DNA from: Halobellus rufus
GTDB lineage: Archaea; Halobacteriota; Halobacteria; Halobacteriales; Haloferacaceae
Assembly (NCBI RefSeq): GCF_000739575.1
Contig: NZ_BBJO01000034.1
Location: 1-64,000, forward strand
Length of the DNA: 64,000 bases
Reading direction: 5' to 3'
Shown here: piece by piece, positions 16,065 through 25,190 of the stretch
Layout: every line of letters begins with the position of its first letter
Numbering within the stretch: position 1 is the first letter of the stretch
The notes under the pieces: generated by a model
Database searches by the model: none
What the model was told of the DNA's origin: nothing
Seen by the model: only the letters and a program-made list of their open reading frames with translations
Made by a program: the position numbers and the translations under genes

Positions 16065-16181
16065 ATCGGAGCGTCAACCGACGGCCGTTTAACGGTTCCG
16101 GGCCGATTCTCACCGAGAATAACGAGATGGACGCGGAGGGGCGGCCCGAACGGTGATGCCGCTTCAGTCCCTCGATCGGAT

Positions 16182-17291
16182 ATGACCGAGCGAGACGCTC
16201 CGAGCGGGTCGCCGCGCGTCGGGATCGTCGGCGCTGGCGCGGCGGGCGTCGGCGCGGCGTACGCCCTCCGCGAGACGGACGCCGATGTGACCATCCTCGA
16301 AAAGAGCGGCGGGGTCTGCGGGCGGGCCGCCACGAGGCGAAAGCACGGCTGCCGCTACGACCACGGCGCGAACTACGTGAACGCGACGGACGACCGAACC
16401 GCGGAACTCCTCGAAGACCTCGGACGGGCGGGGCTCGCGGAGATCGACGAACCGGTCTGGACGTTCGACGCGGAGGGAACGATCACCGCCGGCGACGGCC
16501 GCGACTCGAAGAAGTACACTTGGACTGAGGGGATCACCCAGTTGGCGAAGCGACTCCTCGATCGCACGGACGCGACGGTGCACCGCCGGACTCGCGTCGC
16601 CGAAATCCGCCGGGACGACGCGGGACGGCGTCCGTGGGCGCTCGTCGACGCCGACGGCGTCAGTCACGGCCCGTTCGACGCCCTCCTCTTGACGCCGCCA
16701 GCGCCGCAGACCGCCGCGTTGCTCCGGGCGGCCGCGTGGGACGATCACCGCCGCGAAGCGCTCGTCGACGCCGTCGAATCCGTCTCCTACCGGACGATTC
16801 GGACGATCATACTCCACTACCCGTTCGGAGAGTCGTACCCGTGGTACGGACTCGTGAACCCCGACCGCGAGCACGCGATCGGGTGGCTGTCCCGCGAGGA
16901 GTGCAAGCCGGGGCACGTCCCCGACGGCGAGAGCGTACTCGTCGTGCAGATGAGCCCCGAGTGGTCGACTAAGCGCTACGACGACCCGCTCTCTGCCGTC
17001 GTCGACGACGTCGCGGACCGCGTCGCGACTCTCCTGGACGACGAGCGGTATCGCGACCCGGACTGGGCGGACGATCAGGGGTGGCGGTACGCGCTTCCGG
17101 ACGACGCCGTCGAGACGGCTCCGTTCGGTGGCAGCGTCGGAGAGTCCGCCGAGGAGCGGTCGCTCGTCGAGGACGTCGCCGACGCTGGCCTCTACGTGGC
17201 CGGAGACTGGGTCGCCGGCGAGGGTCGCGTTCCCGCGGCGCTCTGGAACGGGTACGAGACCGGCGAGTGGATCGGGGAGCGAGTCGGGTAA
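16182..17291 (+). CDS. FAD-dependent amine-oxidase-like (renalase-type) oxidoreductase
   Basis: A 369-residue flavoprotein. The Rossmann motif GIVGAGAAGVGAAYALRE (about 12-29) and the acidic residue in TILEKSGGVCGRAATRR bind ADP of FAD. The C-terminal LYVAGDWVAGEGRVPAALWNGYETG is the second FAD motif. The middle segment HGANYV and WSTKRY fit the renalase-like / NAD(P)-binding amine oxidase group. The substrate cannot be told. It begins after the divergent RecA-fold gene and is followed by the PHP gene 95 bases later. Confidence 0.82.
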   Translation: MTERDAPSGSPRVGIVGAGAAGVGAAYALRETDADVTILEKSGGVCGRAATRRKHGCRYDHGANYVNATDDRTAELLEDLGRAGLAEIDEPVWTFDAEGTITAGDGRDSKKYTWTEGITQLAKRLLDRTDATVHRRTRVAEIRRDDAGRRPWALVDADGVSHGPFDALLLTPPAPQTAALLRAAAWDDHRREALVDAVESVSYRTIRTIILHYPFGESYPWYGLVNPDREHAIGWLSREECKPGHVPDGESVLVVQMSPEWSTKRYDDPLSAVVDDVADRVATLLDDERYRDPDWADDQGWRYALPDDAVETAPFGGSVGESAEERSLVEDVADAGLYVAGDWVAGEGRVPAALWNGYETGEWIGERVG

Positions 17292-17386
17292 ACGGAGCGA
17301 GAGAGCGAGTGCGACGCGTGTGATTGCGCCGCACTCCACCGACGAAAGCAGACAGGCTTTACTCCGAGCGGGACTAACCGAGGGTC

Positions 17387-18199
17387 GTGTCGCTCACTGT
17401 TCGAATCGATCCCCACGTCCACTCGGAAGCCTCCTACGACAGTTCCGCGCCGACGGAGCTCCTGTTGGAACAGGCGGCCGAGATCGGCCTCGACGCCGTC
17501 GTCGTGACCGACCACGACGTCATCCACGAGTCCGTTCGCGCCGCCGAACTGGCTCCGATGTACGGGCTTGTCGGCATCCCCGGCGTCGAGGTGTCGACCG
17601 CTGACGGGCACCTGCTCGCTCTCGGCGTCGAGGAGATGCCGCCGCGGCGCGAACCGATGGGCGAGACGGCCGAGTGGGTCCGCGAGCGCGGCGGCGTCGC
17701 GATCGTCCCGCACCCCTTCCAGCGCAGCCGACACGGCGTTCGCCGGAACCGGCTGGAGACCGTCGATCCCGACGCGATCGAGGTGTACAACTCCTGGGCG
17801 TTCACCGGCTGGAAGAACCGTCGCGCCCGGCGGTACGCCGACACGTTCGGGTACCCCGGCGTCGCCGGCAGCGACGCGCACAAGGTCGGATACGTCGGCC
17901 GCGCGTACACGGAGATCGAGATCGACGACGTCACGCGGGCGGACCTGACCACGGACGTCGTGTTGGACGCAATCCGCGACGGCGCGACGCAGGTGGAGGG
18001 TCGCCGGACGCCGATCCCGACCTCCGCACGCCACTACGCCGGTGCCGGCGTCAGAAAGAGCGGCTTCTACGCGAAGTACGGCGCCTACCGCAGCGGGACG
18101 CTGGCGAAATACGGTGCCTACCGGAGCGGGGCGCTCGCGAAGACGGGGGCGGTGCAGGCCGCACGGATGCTGTATCGGATGTCGCCGCTGTCGGGCTGA
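17387..18199 (+). CDS. PHP-domain metal-dependent phosphoesterase
   Basis: Starts at the GTG at 17387; 270 residues. The PHP metal-binding motifs are present: DPHVHSEASYDSS, VVVTDHDVIHE, HLLALGVEE, PHPFQ and AGSDAH (His and Asp ligands for a tri-metal site). Family members hydrolyse phosphomonoesters or nucleotide oligomers. After the domain the C-terminal tail carries a near-exact repeat of AKYGAYRSG, which is unusual for the family and may be a basic binding tail. Confidence 0.88.
   Translation: MSLTVRIDPHVHSEASYDSSAPTELLLEQAAEIGLDAVVVTDHDVIHESVRAAELAPMYGLVGIPGVEVSTADGHLLALGVEEMPPRREPMGETAEWVRERGGVAIVPHPFQRSRHGVRRNRLETVDPDAIEVYNSWAFTGWKNRRARRYADTFGYPGVAGSDAHKVGYVGRAYTEIEIDDVTRADLTTDVVLDAIRDGATQVEGRRTPIPTSARHYAGAGVRKSGFYAKYGAYRSGTLAKYGAYRSGALAKTGAVQAARMLYRMSPLSG
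18071..18136 (+). repeat. 33-bp tandem repeat inside the PHP gene
   Basis: Two copies of a 33-base unit encode AKYGAYRSG(T/A)L, and a partial third begins at 18137 (AKTGAV). The copies differ at synonymous positions, so the duplication is not very recent and the peptide has been kept. Confidence 0.75.
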
Positions 18200-18265
18200 A
18201 CTGAGCCGTCTACGGGGCCGACCGATAGGCAGCTAGAAGTACCGCCGCCGTGACACGTACCGAGT

Positions 18266-19387
18266 ATGTCGGGTGGTGACACGACGTACGGGGAGCGACT
18301 CTGGATCGAACAGGCCACAGACTGGATCGCAGCCCGGGTCGCTCAGACGCTCCCGGCAATCGATCCGTCGGCGCCTGCGATCGATCGATTTCAGCGAATA
18401 CCGCGACCGTACCTGCTCATCGGCTCTCTGATTCTGCTCGACGTGTTCCTGCTTCACTCGATCCAACAGCTGACTGTCGGGCGGAACCTCGTCTTCGACA
18501 ACCCCTCGTGGCTGGCGCTCCCGGCGACGGTCCTCCTCGCGGTGTTCACGAATCGGTACGCGCGTGATCGCTACGCGAGGGCGTGCCGAGAGATCCGAAT
18601 CGAATCCCGCGTCGCGTCCGATTCGACGTCGTTCCAGCGACTCGTCCCCCGCCGGCCGAAGCGCCTGCTCTTCGTCGCCGCTGTCGTCGGCTACTACGCG
18701 TATCTGCTTGCCACCGGTCGGATCCCGACGATCGTCGAGTACGAGGGCCTCGCCGGCCTGTTCGGCTGGCTCGTCGTCATCCCGTTCGGATACGCGCCGG
18801 TCTTGGTGGAGACGGCCGCGATCTACGCCAGCCTCCATTTCTCGCTCCCGCGGCGGTTCGACGCCGAGGAGGTGAAGTTCTACTACTTCGATCCGCACAA
18901 CCTCGGCGGACTCCGCCCGATCGGCGAACTCCTTAAGCACTCGTTTTACCTCTTTGTCGCGGGCGTCGTGTTGCTCACTGTTCTGCTGTACGCCCCGTTC
19001 GTCTTTCCGGGCCACTTGTACACGCCGTATCAACCTCCCGAGCGCGTCGTCAGCGCGCTCCTGACGGGACTGTGGGCTCTCGGCGTCTTCTCGATCGGGT
19101 TCTCGCTCCTGACGCTGCACCGGTATATGCGGAAGCGACGGCGTCGGAAGCTGAAGTCGTTGGAGCAGCGATTCTACGACGTCGTCGGGGACCCCTACGA
19201 GGTGCAGAATGCACTGACTGATCCCGACGAACTGGAGCGATTCGAGCGCGAACGACACCGGATCGGTCAGGTACGAGACACCAAGGAGTTCCCGGCGTCG
19301 ACGGCGATGTGGCTACAGGTCATCGTCGGCGGCGTCATTCCGCTCGTCATTCAATGGGGCGTCCGCTGGCTGGCAAACACCGTCTGA
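18266..19387 (+). CDS. Multi-pass membrane protein, unknown function
   Basis: A 373-residue protein with membrane segments near residues 48-66, 78-94, 135-152, 165-190, 235-258, 270-290 and 350-368. A basic loop, YMRKRRRRKLKSLEQRFYDVVGDPYEVQNALTDPDE, lies near 297-331. No catalytic motif is seen. It stands between the PHP gene and the convergent dioxygenase. I do not recognise the family. Confidence 0.65.
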   Translation: MSGGDTTYGERLWIEQATDWIAARVAQTLPAIDPSAPAIDRFQRIPRPYLLIGSLILLDVFLLHSIQQLTVGRNLVFDNPSWLALPATVLLAVFTNRYARDRYARACREIRIESRVASDSTSFQRLVPRRPKRLLFVAAVVGYYAYLLATGRIPTIVEYEGLAGLFGWLVVIPFGYAPVLVETAAIYASLHFSLPRRFDAEEVKFYYFDPHNLGGLRPIGELLKHSFYLFVAGVVLLTVLLYAPFVFPGHLYTPYQPPERVVSALLTGLWALGVFSIGFSLLTLHRYMRKRRRRKLKSLEQRFYDVVGDPYEVQNALTDPDELERFERERHRIGQVRDTKEFPASTAMWLQVIVGGVIPLVIQWGVRWLANTV

Positions 19388-19445
19388 CCGCAGTCGCTCG
19401 TCGAGGGATGGGCGACGCGCTTCAGAGAATGACCGTCGGTGTCGA

Positions 19446-20414
19446 CTAGACGTAGTCGATGCCGTCCCACGTCGGGCCGCCGCCGTGCCACTGGTGGTTA
19501 GTCGGCCCACCGAGTGACTCCTCCTTCCACTCGATGGGCTCCCAGTCGGGCTCGAAGTTGAGGTATCCCGGCCCCGCGAACAGTTCGAGGCGAAGCCCGC
19601 TGGCGGGGTCTTTGACGTACATACAGTCCGCGCGGGTGATCGCGTGCATCGCCGGCCCGTTACTTCTGTTATTGATCTCGATGCCGTGCTCGCTGCAGAT
19701 GTCGCCCGCCGTCCAGAGGTCCTGCAGGCTGTCGAGGTGAAAGGCGACGTGGTGGAACTGCGTCGGGTCGCCCGCGGGCTCTCGGTGGATGGCGATGTCG
19801 TGCGGCAGCGGCGTCACGGCGTACCACCAGCCCCAGTACTCGCCCTCTTTGTCCTCGTAGCGCTCGTTTAGCTGGAAGTTCATCGTCTCTCGGAGCCACT
19901 CGTCGTGGTCGAAGGCGTTCTGGCCGGGATCGTTGACGTGGATGTGGTCGATCCGCCGCGGGGCGATCCGGTTGCCGACGGACTCGCTGTAGACGCGGTT
20001 CTTCAGGCCGGAGCGCTGCCCCTCGGGCGCGCCGGGCTTCTCGACGTCCCAGTAGAACTCGTAGTTGTGACCGAACTTCTCGACGCGGATCGCCTCGCCG
20101 ATGCCGTTCTCCTCGCCCGCCTCGACGTGGGTGATCTCCTCGCCCTCGGCCTCGAACTGCGCTCGGAGTTCGTCGAACGCTTCTGCGCTCGCGGTGCGGA
20201 ACGCGAAGTGGTCGACGCCCTGCCGTCCGCTCTCTGTGAGGCTGAGCGTGTGATGCTCCCAGTCTCGCATCCCGCGGAGGTAGGCGGTGTCGCCGTCGCG
20301 CTCGGTGACCCGAAACCCCATCACCTCCTCGAAGAACCAGAGGGATTCGTCGAGATCGGGAGTGTGCGCTGCGACGTGACCGAGCTTCGCGACCGGTGAG
20401 TTTCGTCGTTTCAT
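19446..20414 (-). CDS. Extradiol ring-cleavage dioxygenase (catechol 2,3-dioxygenase type), VOC fold
   Basis: A 322-residue two-domain vicinal-oxygen-chelate protein. The C-terminal catalytic half has the expected Fe(II) facial triad: His in RRIDHIHVND, His in FHHVAFHLD and Glu in GLRLELFAGPGY, with the second-sphere His/Tyr of the family. The N-terminal half is the usual inactive repeat. It should open catechol-type rings next to the diol with O2. No other aromatic pathway genes surround it, so the substrate is unknown. It faces an HTH activator gene across 158 bases. Confidence 0.88.
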   Translation of the reverse strand: MKRRNSPVAKLGHVAAHTPDLDESLWFFEEVMGFRVTERDGDTAYLRGMRDWEHHTLSLTESGRQGVDHFAFRTASAEAFDELRAQFEAEGEEITHVEAGEENGIGEAIRVEKFGHNYEFYWDVEKPGAPEGQRSGLKNRVYSESVGNRIAPRRIDHIHVNDPGQNAFDHDEWLRETMNFQLNERYEDKEGEYWGWWYAVTPLPHDIAIHREPAGDPTQFHHVAFHLDSLQDLWTAGDICSEHGIEINNRSNGPAMHAITRADCMYVKDPASGLRLELFAGPGYLNFEPDWEPIEWKEESLGGPTNHQWHGGGPTWDGIDYV

Positions 20415-20508
20415 TGTCGGTGAGTGTATCGGATAGAGACGCAGTCGGTGGTCTGCACGGGATAGTAGCGAAAGCGTGGGCGAATAGCCCGCACCCCTAT
20501 ATTTGGGT

Positions 20509-20520
20509 ATTTTATATATC
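20509..20520 (+). promoter_or_regulatory. TATA-rich promoter of the HTH-10 activator
   Basis: The stretch ATTTTATATATC (about 20509-20520) is a strong archaeal TATA box. The usual 25-base spacing puts the transcript start near 20545, about 30 bases before the GTG at 20573. This decides against the earlier ATG at 20396. Confidence 0.55.
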
Positions 20521-20572
20521 CGTGAGAACGAATCCCGAACGATTCTTACTCCCGCGCGCCATACCCCCGGCC

Positions 20573-21256
20573 GTGAATGGGATTCGCGCGGAGATCACCG
20601 TCGAATCGCCGCCGGACTGCCCGGCGGCCTCGGCGTCGGCGTCGGCCGGAGCCCCCGCCTCGTCGGTCGCGAAGTCGGTTCCCGCGGATCCGAGCGAACC
20701 GGTGACCGAGGAGTTCGTCGTCGACGCGGCGGCCGAGGGATCGACGGGGAACGACGCTCCCGACGATTTCGGGGAATCCCTCTCGGAGGACGACGACCTC
20801 GCGGAGGTGTTCTCCTACGGGTCAGAGCGCGTCTACCGGTTCGAGCGCCCGCAGGGACAGACGTGTTTCTGCGAGTGCATCGAGCAGTTCGGCTGCCCCG
20901 TCCGCGACGTCCACGCCCGGGACGGCGCGCTGACGGTCAGCTTTCACGCGCCCGACGCCGACACGCTCCGCTCGGTCGTCTCCCGGCTCGAGGAGCGCTG
21001 GTCGGGCGTCACCGTCGACCGACTCCTCCGAGCGAGCGACGACGGCGGGAGCGAGGAACTCGTCTTGATCGACCGCGGCGAACTGACAGACCGACAGCGC
21101 GAGGTCTTAGAGACCGCACACGAGATGGGCTACTTCGAGTACCCGAAAGGAGCGAACGCGGGCGAGGTCGCAGACGCGCTCGACATCGCCGCCTCGACGT
21201 TCACTCAGCACCTCGCCGCCGGCCAGCGGAAGCTGCTCTCGTCGATCCTCTCGTGA
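20573..21256 (+). CDS. Bacterio-opsin-activator type HTH-10 transcriptional regulator
   Basis: Read from the GTG at 20573 (227 residues), since the open frame upstream passes through the TATA box. The C-terminal HTH-10 domain (about 170-225) has its hallmarks LTDRQREVLETAHEMGYFEYPKGANAGEVADALDIAASTFTQHL. The N-terminal part has a Cys-containing sensor-like segment, QTCFCECIEQFGCPV, which could respond to redox or metal. It is divergent from the extradiol dioxygenase, which makes that gene its most likely target; this is inference. Confidence 0.85.
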   Translation: MNGIRAEITVESPPDCPAASASASAGAPASSVAKSVPADPSEPVTEEFVVDAAAEGSTGNDAPDDFGESLSEDDDLAEVFSYGSERVYRFERPQGQTCFCECIEQFGCPVRDVHARDGALTVSFHAPDADTLRSVVSRLEERWSGVTVDRLLRASDDGGSEELVLIDRGELTDRQREVLETAHEMGYFEYPKGANAGEVADALDIAASTFTQHLAAGQRKLLSSILS

Positions 21257-21331
21257 CCTTCGCGGCGCGGGCGTCGATCTCCCCGTCGCCACGTCCGACA
21301 GTATAAGTGGGCCGCGGCCGCGCGTCGAAGT

Positions 21332-22282
21332 ATGCTCGACGAGTTGCTCGGCCGCGCGGAACTCAAAGCCCGGATCGAGGAACTGGAGGAGGAGAAGCGA
21401 CACCTCGAACGCCGGGCGGCGGCCGAGGAGGAACGCCGCTCGGAGGCGGCCCGGAAGCGACAGGAGGCCGAAGCGGAAGTCAATCGCCTCGAAGACAAGA
21501 TCGAAGGGCTCGAAGAGCGTGTCGAACGGCTATCCGATACCGACGAGGCCGACGTCGATTTCCGCGGAACCGAAGCCCTCCGGGGCGCGCGCCGCGACGA
21601 GATCCTCGATCGGCTCGCGTCCGTCGAGACCGACGCGGAGGGGGCGCTGACGGCGATGGTCCGCGAGGACGTGCCGACGTCCGTCTCCGAGGCGCTCGGC
21701 GACCGCGCGGCGCTGGTCCGCCGCGCCGCTCCGTGTCTCGTCTGCGTCGACGACGCCGGCCTCGTCGCCGCCGCGCTCGACCCGCCGACGCCGCCCGCGG
21801 CGTTCGACGAGTGGGGGTCGTCGTTTCGGATCGAACGCTCGTGGTTCGCGCCGGTCGAGCCCGTGTGGGTCGCGCTCGTCCGCTCGGACCTCTTCGCGCT
21901 CGGCGTCTACGACGGCGAGTCGGTGACGCTCGTCGACGAGGTCGAGTCCGACGTGATGGGCACGCACTCGAAGGGCGGCTTCTCGCAGGCGCGCTTCGAG
22001 CGCCGGCGCGACCAGCAGGTCGACGAGCATCTGGACCGCGCACGCGAGGCCATCGACGCGCACCTCGACGCGGCCGACGGCGACGCGCCGGCCGAAGCGG
22101 ACACCGGTGACGACGACGTGTCGACCGAGCGCGATCTGATCGTCCTCGGCGAGCAGACGGTGCTCGGGCGCTTCACCGACCTCGCCGATCGGACGGCCGC
22201 CGTCGACGCCACGGGCGACCCGGCGGAGGCGCTCGACAGCGCGGTTCGTGAGTTCTGGACGGTTCGGCTGTCGCTGTTGTGA
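21332..22282 (+). CDS. Archaeal Vms1/ANKZF1-like (VLRF1) peptidyl-tRNA release factor
   Basis: A 316-residue protein. An N-terminal coiled coil (about 8-72, heptad-rich LEEEKRHLERRAAAEEERR) precedes a VLRF1 release-factor-like domain. Its signature SKGGFSQARFERRRDQQ (about 213-229) holds the Gln (Q219) used by Vms1 and ANKZF1 to cut the nascent chain from tRNA on stalled ribosomal subunits. It likely frees peptides during ribosome-associated quality control. The C-terminus GEQTVLGRFTD also resembles eRF1-type domain 2/3 folds. Confidence 0.78.
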   Translation: MLDELLGRAELKARIEELEEEKRHLERRAAAEEERRSEAARKRQEAEAEVNRLEDKIEGLEERVERLSDTDEADVDFRGTEALRGARRDEILDRLASVETDAEGALTAMVREDVPTSVSEALGDRAALVRRAAPCLVCVDDAGLVAAALDPPTPPAAFDEWGSSFRIERSWFAPVEPVWVALVRSDLFALGVYDGESVTLVDEVESDVMGTHSKGGFSQARFERRRDQQVDEHLDRAREAIDAHLDAADGDAPAEADTGDDDVSTERDLIVLGEQTVLGRFTDLADRTAAVDATGDPAEALDSAVREFWTVRLSLL

Positions 22283-22369
22283 ACGGGGCTGTCCCCGTCG
22301 TGAAGGATCGTCGTCCCTCGGAGCGTTCGGATCAAGAGGATTAAAACCACTGTCGACGTCGGTTCAGGT

Positions 22370-23422
22370 ATGACAGAGCCATCGACGACCGACGACCCGG
22401 AACGGGTCGTCGTGCTCGCCCACGAGAAGTTCCCCGAGCGCGCGAAGACCGCCACCGGCGTCCTCAAGTACGCCGATTACGACGTCGTCGCCGTGCTCGA
22501 TCGCGACCGACCCGGGACCGTCGCGAGCGACCACCGCCGTGACCTGCCGGACGTGCCGATCGTCGAGTCGATGGCGGACGCGCCCGAGGCCGACACGCTC
22601 CTCATCGGCATCTCGCCGATCGGCGGCGAGTTCGACGACTCCTGGCGGCCGGACGTCAGAACGGCGATCGAACGCGGCTGCGACGTCGTCTCCGGCCTCC
22701 ATTACTTCCTCTCGGAGGACGAGGAGTTCGCCGCACTCGCCGACGAACACGGCGTGGCGCTGCGCGACGTGCGAAAGCCCAAGGAGGACCTGGCGGTCGC
22801 CGGCGGCCGCAGCGCCGACATCGACGCCGACGTCGTGCTGACGGTCGGCACCGACTGCTCGGTCGGGAAGATGACGGTCTCGCTGGAACTGGTCGAGGCC
22901 GCCCGCGAGCGCGGTCTCGACGCGGGGTTCATCCCGACGGGGCAGACCGGGATCATGATCGCCGGGTGGGGCAACCCGATCGATCGCGTCATCTCCGACT
23001 TCACCGCGGGCGCGGTCGAGGAGATGTTGCTGGAAGTCGGCGACGACTACGACGTCCTGTTCGTCGAGGGGCAAGGCAGCATCGTCCACCCGGCGTACTC
23101 GGCCGTCACCTGCGGCATCCTCCACGGCGCGATGCCCGATTCGATGGTGCTGTGCCACACCGCGGGACGCGAGGTGATCCACGGCTACGAGTCGTTCTCG
23201 CTCCCGGAGATCGACGAGTACGTCGATCTCTACGAGAACCTGGCCGCGCCCGTCCACGAGGGCGGCGTCGTCGCCGGCGCGCTGAACACCTCGGGGATCG
23301 ACGACGACGAGGCGGCGCGGGAGGCCGTCGACGCCTACGCCGAGGAACTCGGCCGGCCCGCGACGGACGTCGTCCGCTTCGACGCCGACGAGATCCTCGA
23401 TTCGATCTTCGGAGCCGAGTGA
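22370..23422 (+). CDS. dgcN: DUF1611 protein, probable D-glutamate N-acetyltransferase DgcN
   Basis: A 350-residue DUF1611 protein. An N-terminal Rossmann-like half (PERVVVLAHEKFPERAKTATGVLKYADYDVVAVLD) precedes a P-loop-like half with VGTDCSVGKMTVSLEL (near 158) and FIPTGQTGIMIAGWG. DgcN proteins with this layout N-acetylate D-glutamate in marine bacteria, and the partner DgcA then racemises it. Here the partner gene follows two bases after the stop, so the same two-step route from D-Glu to N-acetyl-L-Glu is likely. Confidence 0.8.
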   Translation: MTEPSTTDDPERVVVLAHEKFPERAKTATGVLKYADYDVVAVLDRDRPGTVASDHRRDLPDVPIVESMADAPEADTLLIGISPIGGEFDDSWRPDVRTAIERGCDVVSGLHYFLSEDEEFAALADEHGVALRDVRKPKEDLAVAGGRSADIDADVVLTVGTDCSVGKMTVSLELVEAARERGLDAGFIPTGQTGIMIAGWGNPIDRVISDFTAGAVEEMLLEVGDDYDVLFVEGQGSIVHPAYSAVTCGILHGAMPDSMVLCHTAGREVIHGYESFSLPEIDEYVDLYENLAAPVHEGGVVAGALNTSGIDDDEAAREAVDAYAEELGRPATDVVRFDADEILDSIFGAE

Positions 23423-23424
23423 CG

Positions 23425-24462
23425 ATGCTCTCGACGGAGTTCGAGCGCGTCTCGCTCCCGCTCGCGGACGCGTTCACCATCTCGCGCGGGACCCAAGAGG
23501 TCGCCGAGAACGTCGTCGTCCGAGTCACCGACGACGAGGGGCGGACGGGGGTCGGGGGCGCGGCCCCCTCCGGCCACTACGGGGAGACCCCCGAGACGGT
23601 CGAAGCCGTGCTCCCGGAACTCCTCGAGGTCGTCGAATCCGTCGGCGATCCCCACGCGATCGAGCGGATCGAGCGCGAACTCCGCACCGTCGTCGAGGAC
23701 AATCCCGCCGCGCGCGCCGCCGTCGACGTCGCGCTACACGATCTGGCGGCTAAACGGCTGGACGTCCCGCTGTATCGACAGTGGGGACTGGATCCGGACC
23801 GCGCCCCGAAGACGTCGTTCACGATCGGACTCGACACCACCGAGCGGATGCGCGAGAAGACCCGCGAAGCCGTCGACGACGGCTACGACGTCCTGAAGGT
23901 GAAACTCGGGACCGACCGCGACGAGGAGATCGTCGCCGCCGTCCGCGAGGAGGCGCCGGACGCCAGAATCCGCGTCGACGCCAACGAGGCGTGGACCCCC
24001 AGAGAAGCGGTGCGGATGACCGAGCGACTCGACGCCTACGACGTCGAGTTCGTCGAACAGCCCGTCCCGGCCACCGATCCCGACGGTCTCAAGTTCGTCT
24101 ACGAACGCTCGGCGCTGCCGATCGCGGCCGACGAGTCCTGCGTGACGCTGCCGGACGTCCCCGCGGTCGCGGACCGCACGGACATCGTGAACCTGAAACT
24201 GATGAAGACCGGCGGCCTCGCGGAGGCCCGCCGGATGATACACGCCGCGCGGGCCCACGGACTGGAGGTGATGCTCGGCTGTATGATCGAGTCGAACGCG
24301 TCGATCGCGGCCGCCTGCCACCTCGCGCCGCTCCTCGATTACGCCGACCTCGACGGCGCGCTGCTGCTCGACGACGACGAGTACGCGGGCGTCCCGATCG
24401 AGGGCAGCGAGATCCGACTCGCCGACGTCGACCGCCCGGGGACGGGCGCGCGGCGGACGTAG
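23425..24462 (+). CDS. dgcA: Enolase-superfamily epimerase, probable DgcA
   Basis: Starts at the ATG at 23425, 345 residues. It shows the muconate-lactonising enolase-superfamily residues: the acid/base Lys in DVLKVKLG, metal ligands Asp/Glu in RVDANEAW, EFVEQPV and AADESC, and the second Lys in NLKLMKTGGL. The D-E-D triad and the final CMIESN segment fit L-Ala-D/L-Glu epimerases. Coupled tightly to dgcN, it is best read as the N-acetyl-D-glutamate racemase; dipeptide epimerase is the alternative. Confidence 0.85.
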   Translation: MLSTEFERVSLPLADAFTISRGTQEVAENVVVRVTDDEGRTGVGGAAPSGHYGETPETVEAVLPELLEVVESVGDPHAIERIERELRTVVEDNPAARAAVDVALHDLAAKRLDVPLYRQWGLDPDRAPKTSFTIGLDTTERMREKTREAVDDGYDVLKVKLGTDRDEEIVAAVREEAPDARIRVDANEAWTPREAVRMTERLDAYDVEFVEQPVPATDPDGLKFVYERSALPIAADESCVTLPDVPAVADRTDIVNLKLMKTGGLAEARRMIHAARAHGLEVMLGCMIESNASIAAACHLAPLLDYADLDGALLLDDDEYAGVPIEGSEIRLADVDRPGTGARRT

Positions 24463-24854
24463 TATTCCCCGAGAGCCGATTGCATTCTCGACGAGCGTTT
24501 ATATATCAACGAGCGGCCACTGCCGCTGTGATCTGAGAGACGTCCCGCGTCGTGTCGCGGTTGTTCGGCACGGCGGCGCGGGAGAACGGGAGGTCGTCGC
24601 GGTGGGTGGAACCGACGCCGAGACGCCACCGACGCGGGTGCCGACTGTCCGCCAACGCCGACCAGCCACGGCAGAATCACGACTGCTGGGTCGAAAACTC
24701 TTAGTTGGTGTCTATGAGTTGTCGTGACGCGTCCGCGGCTCGCTCGCGGATGCGAGGACGGGACCGCCGCTCACCGGATGGCACCTGTAGCGGCCGTCCT
24801 GATCCTTCCCGGAGACAGCGCGAAGAGCGGTGCGACCGGCACCGAGATCCGGCG
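24463..24854. other. Intergenic region with a TATA box and no clear gene
   Basis: 392 bases between dgcA and the convergent DUF7126 gene. A clear TATA-like GTTTATATATC lies near 24498-24508. No downstream reading frame has haloarchaeal protein character: the open frames are Arg/Ser-rich antisense-type. A small RNA or a short peptide gene remains possible. Confidence 0.4.
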
Positions 24855-25190
24855 TCAGTCGCTCGCGGCCAGGCTGTCGAGCAGTTCCTCGGCGACGACG
24901 TCCGGCTCCAAGAGCGCGGGGTCGACGGCCAGATCGGTCTGCCCGCGGGCGAACTCCGGCAGCGAGTCGCGGCTGTAGGTGACGACTCGGAGGTCCGGGC
25001 GCAGCTCCTTGGCGACGGGGATCGCCGAGGCGTCGTCCATCTCGGTGAGCACGAGCGCCCGCGCATCGCCGACTCCGGCGTCGACGAGCGACTGCTTCGT
25101 CGCGATGCCCTCCACGCGGACGACGTCAGCGCCGAGCGCGGCGAGCGCGTCGCCGAGTCCGTCGTCGTCGGCCCCTGCGAGCAGGATCAT
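24855..25190 (-). CDS. DUF7126-type TrkA-N-like protein at the end of the pyrG operon
   Basis: Starts at the ATG at 25190, 111 residues, and overlaps the guaAb stop by four bases (ATGA). It has the [28 protein letters not shown] opening of a TrkA-N/Rossmann half-domain and ends in an acidic helix. There is no full nucleotide-binding glycine motif. It accompanies guaAb and pyrG in other haloarchaea and is sometimes mislabelled as CTP synthetase. Function unknown; translational coupling suggests a link to nucleotide synthesis. Confidence 0.75.
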   Translation of the reverse strand: MILLAGADDDGLGDALAALGADVVRVEGIATKQSLVDAGVGDARALVLTEMDDASAIPVAKELRPDLRVVTYSRDSLPEFARGQTDLAVDPALLEPDVVAEELLDSLAASD

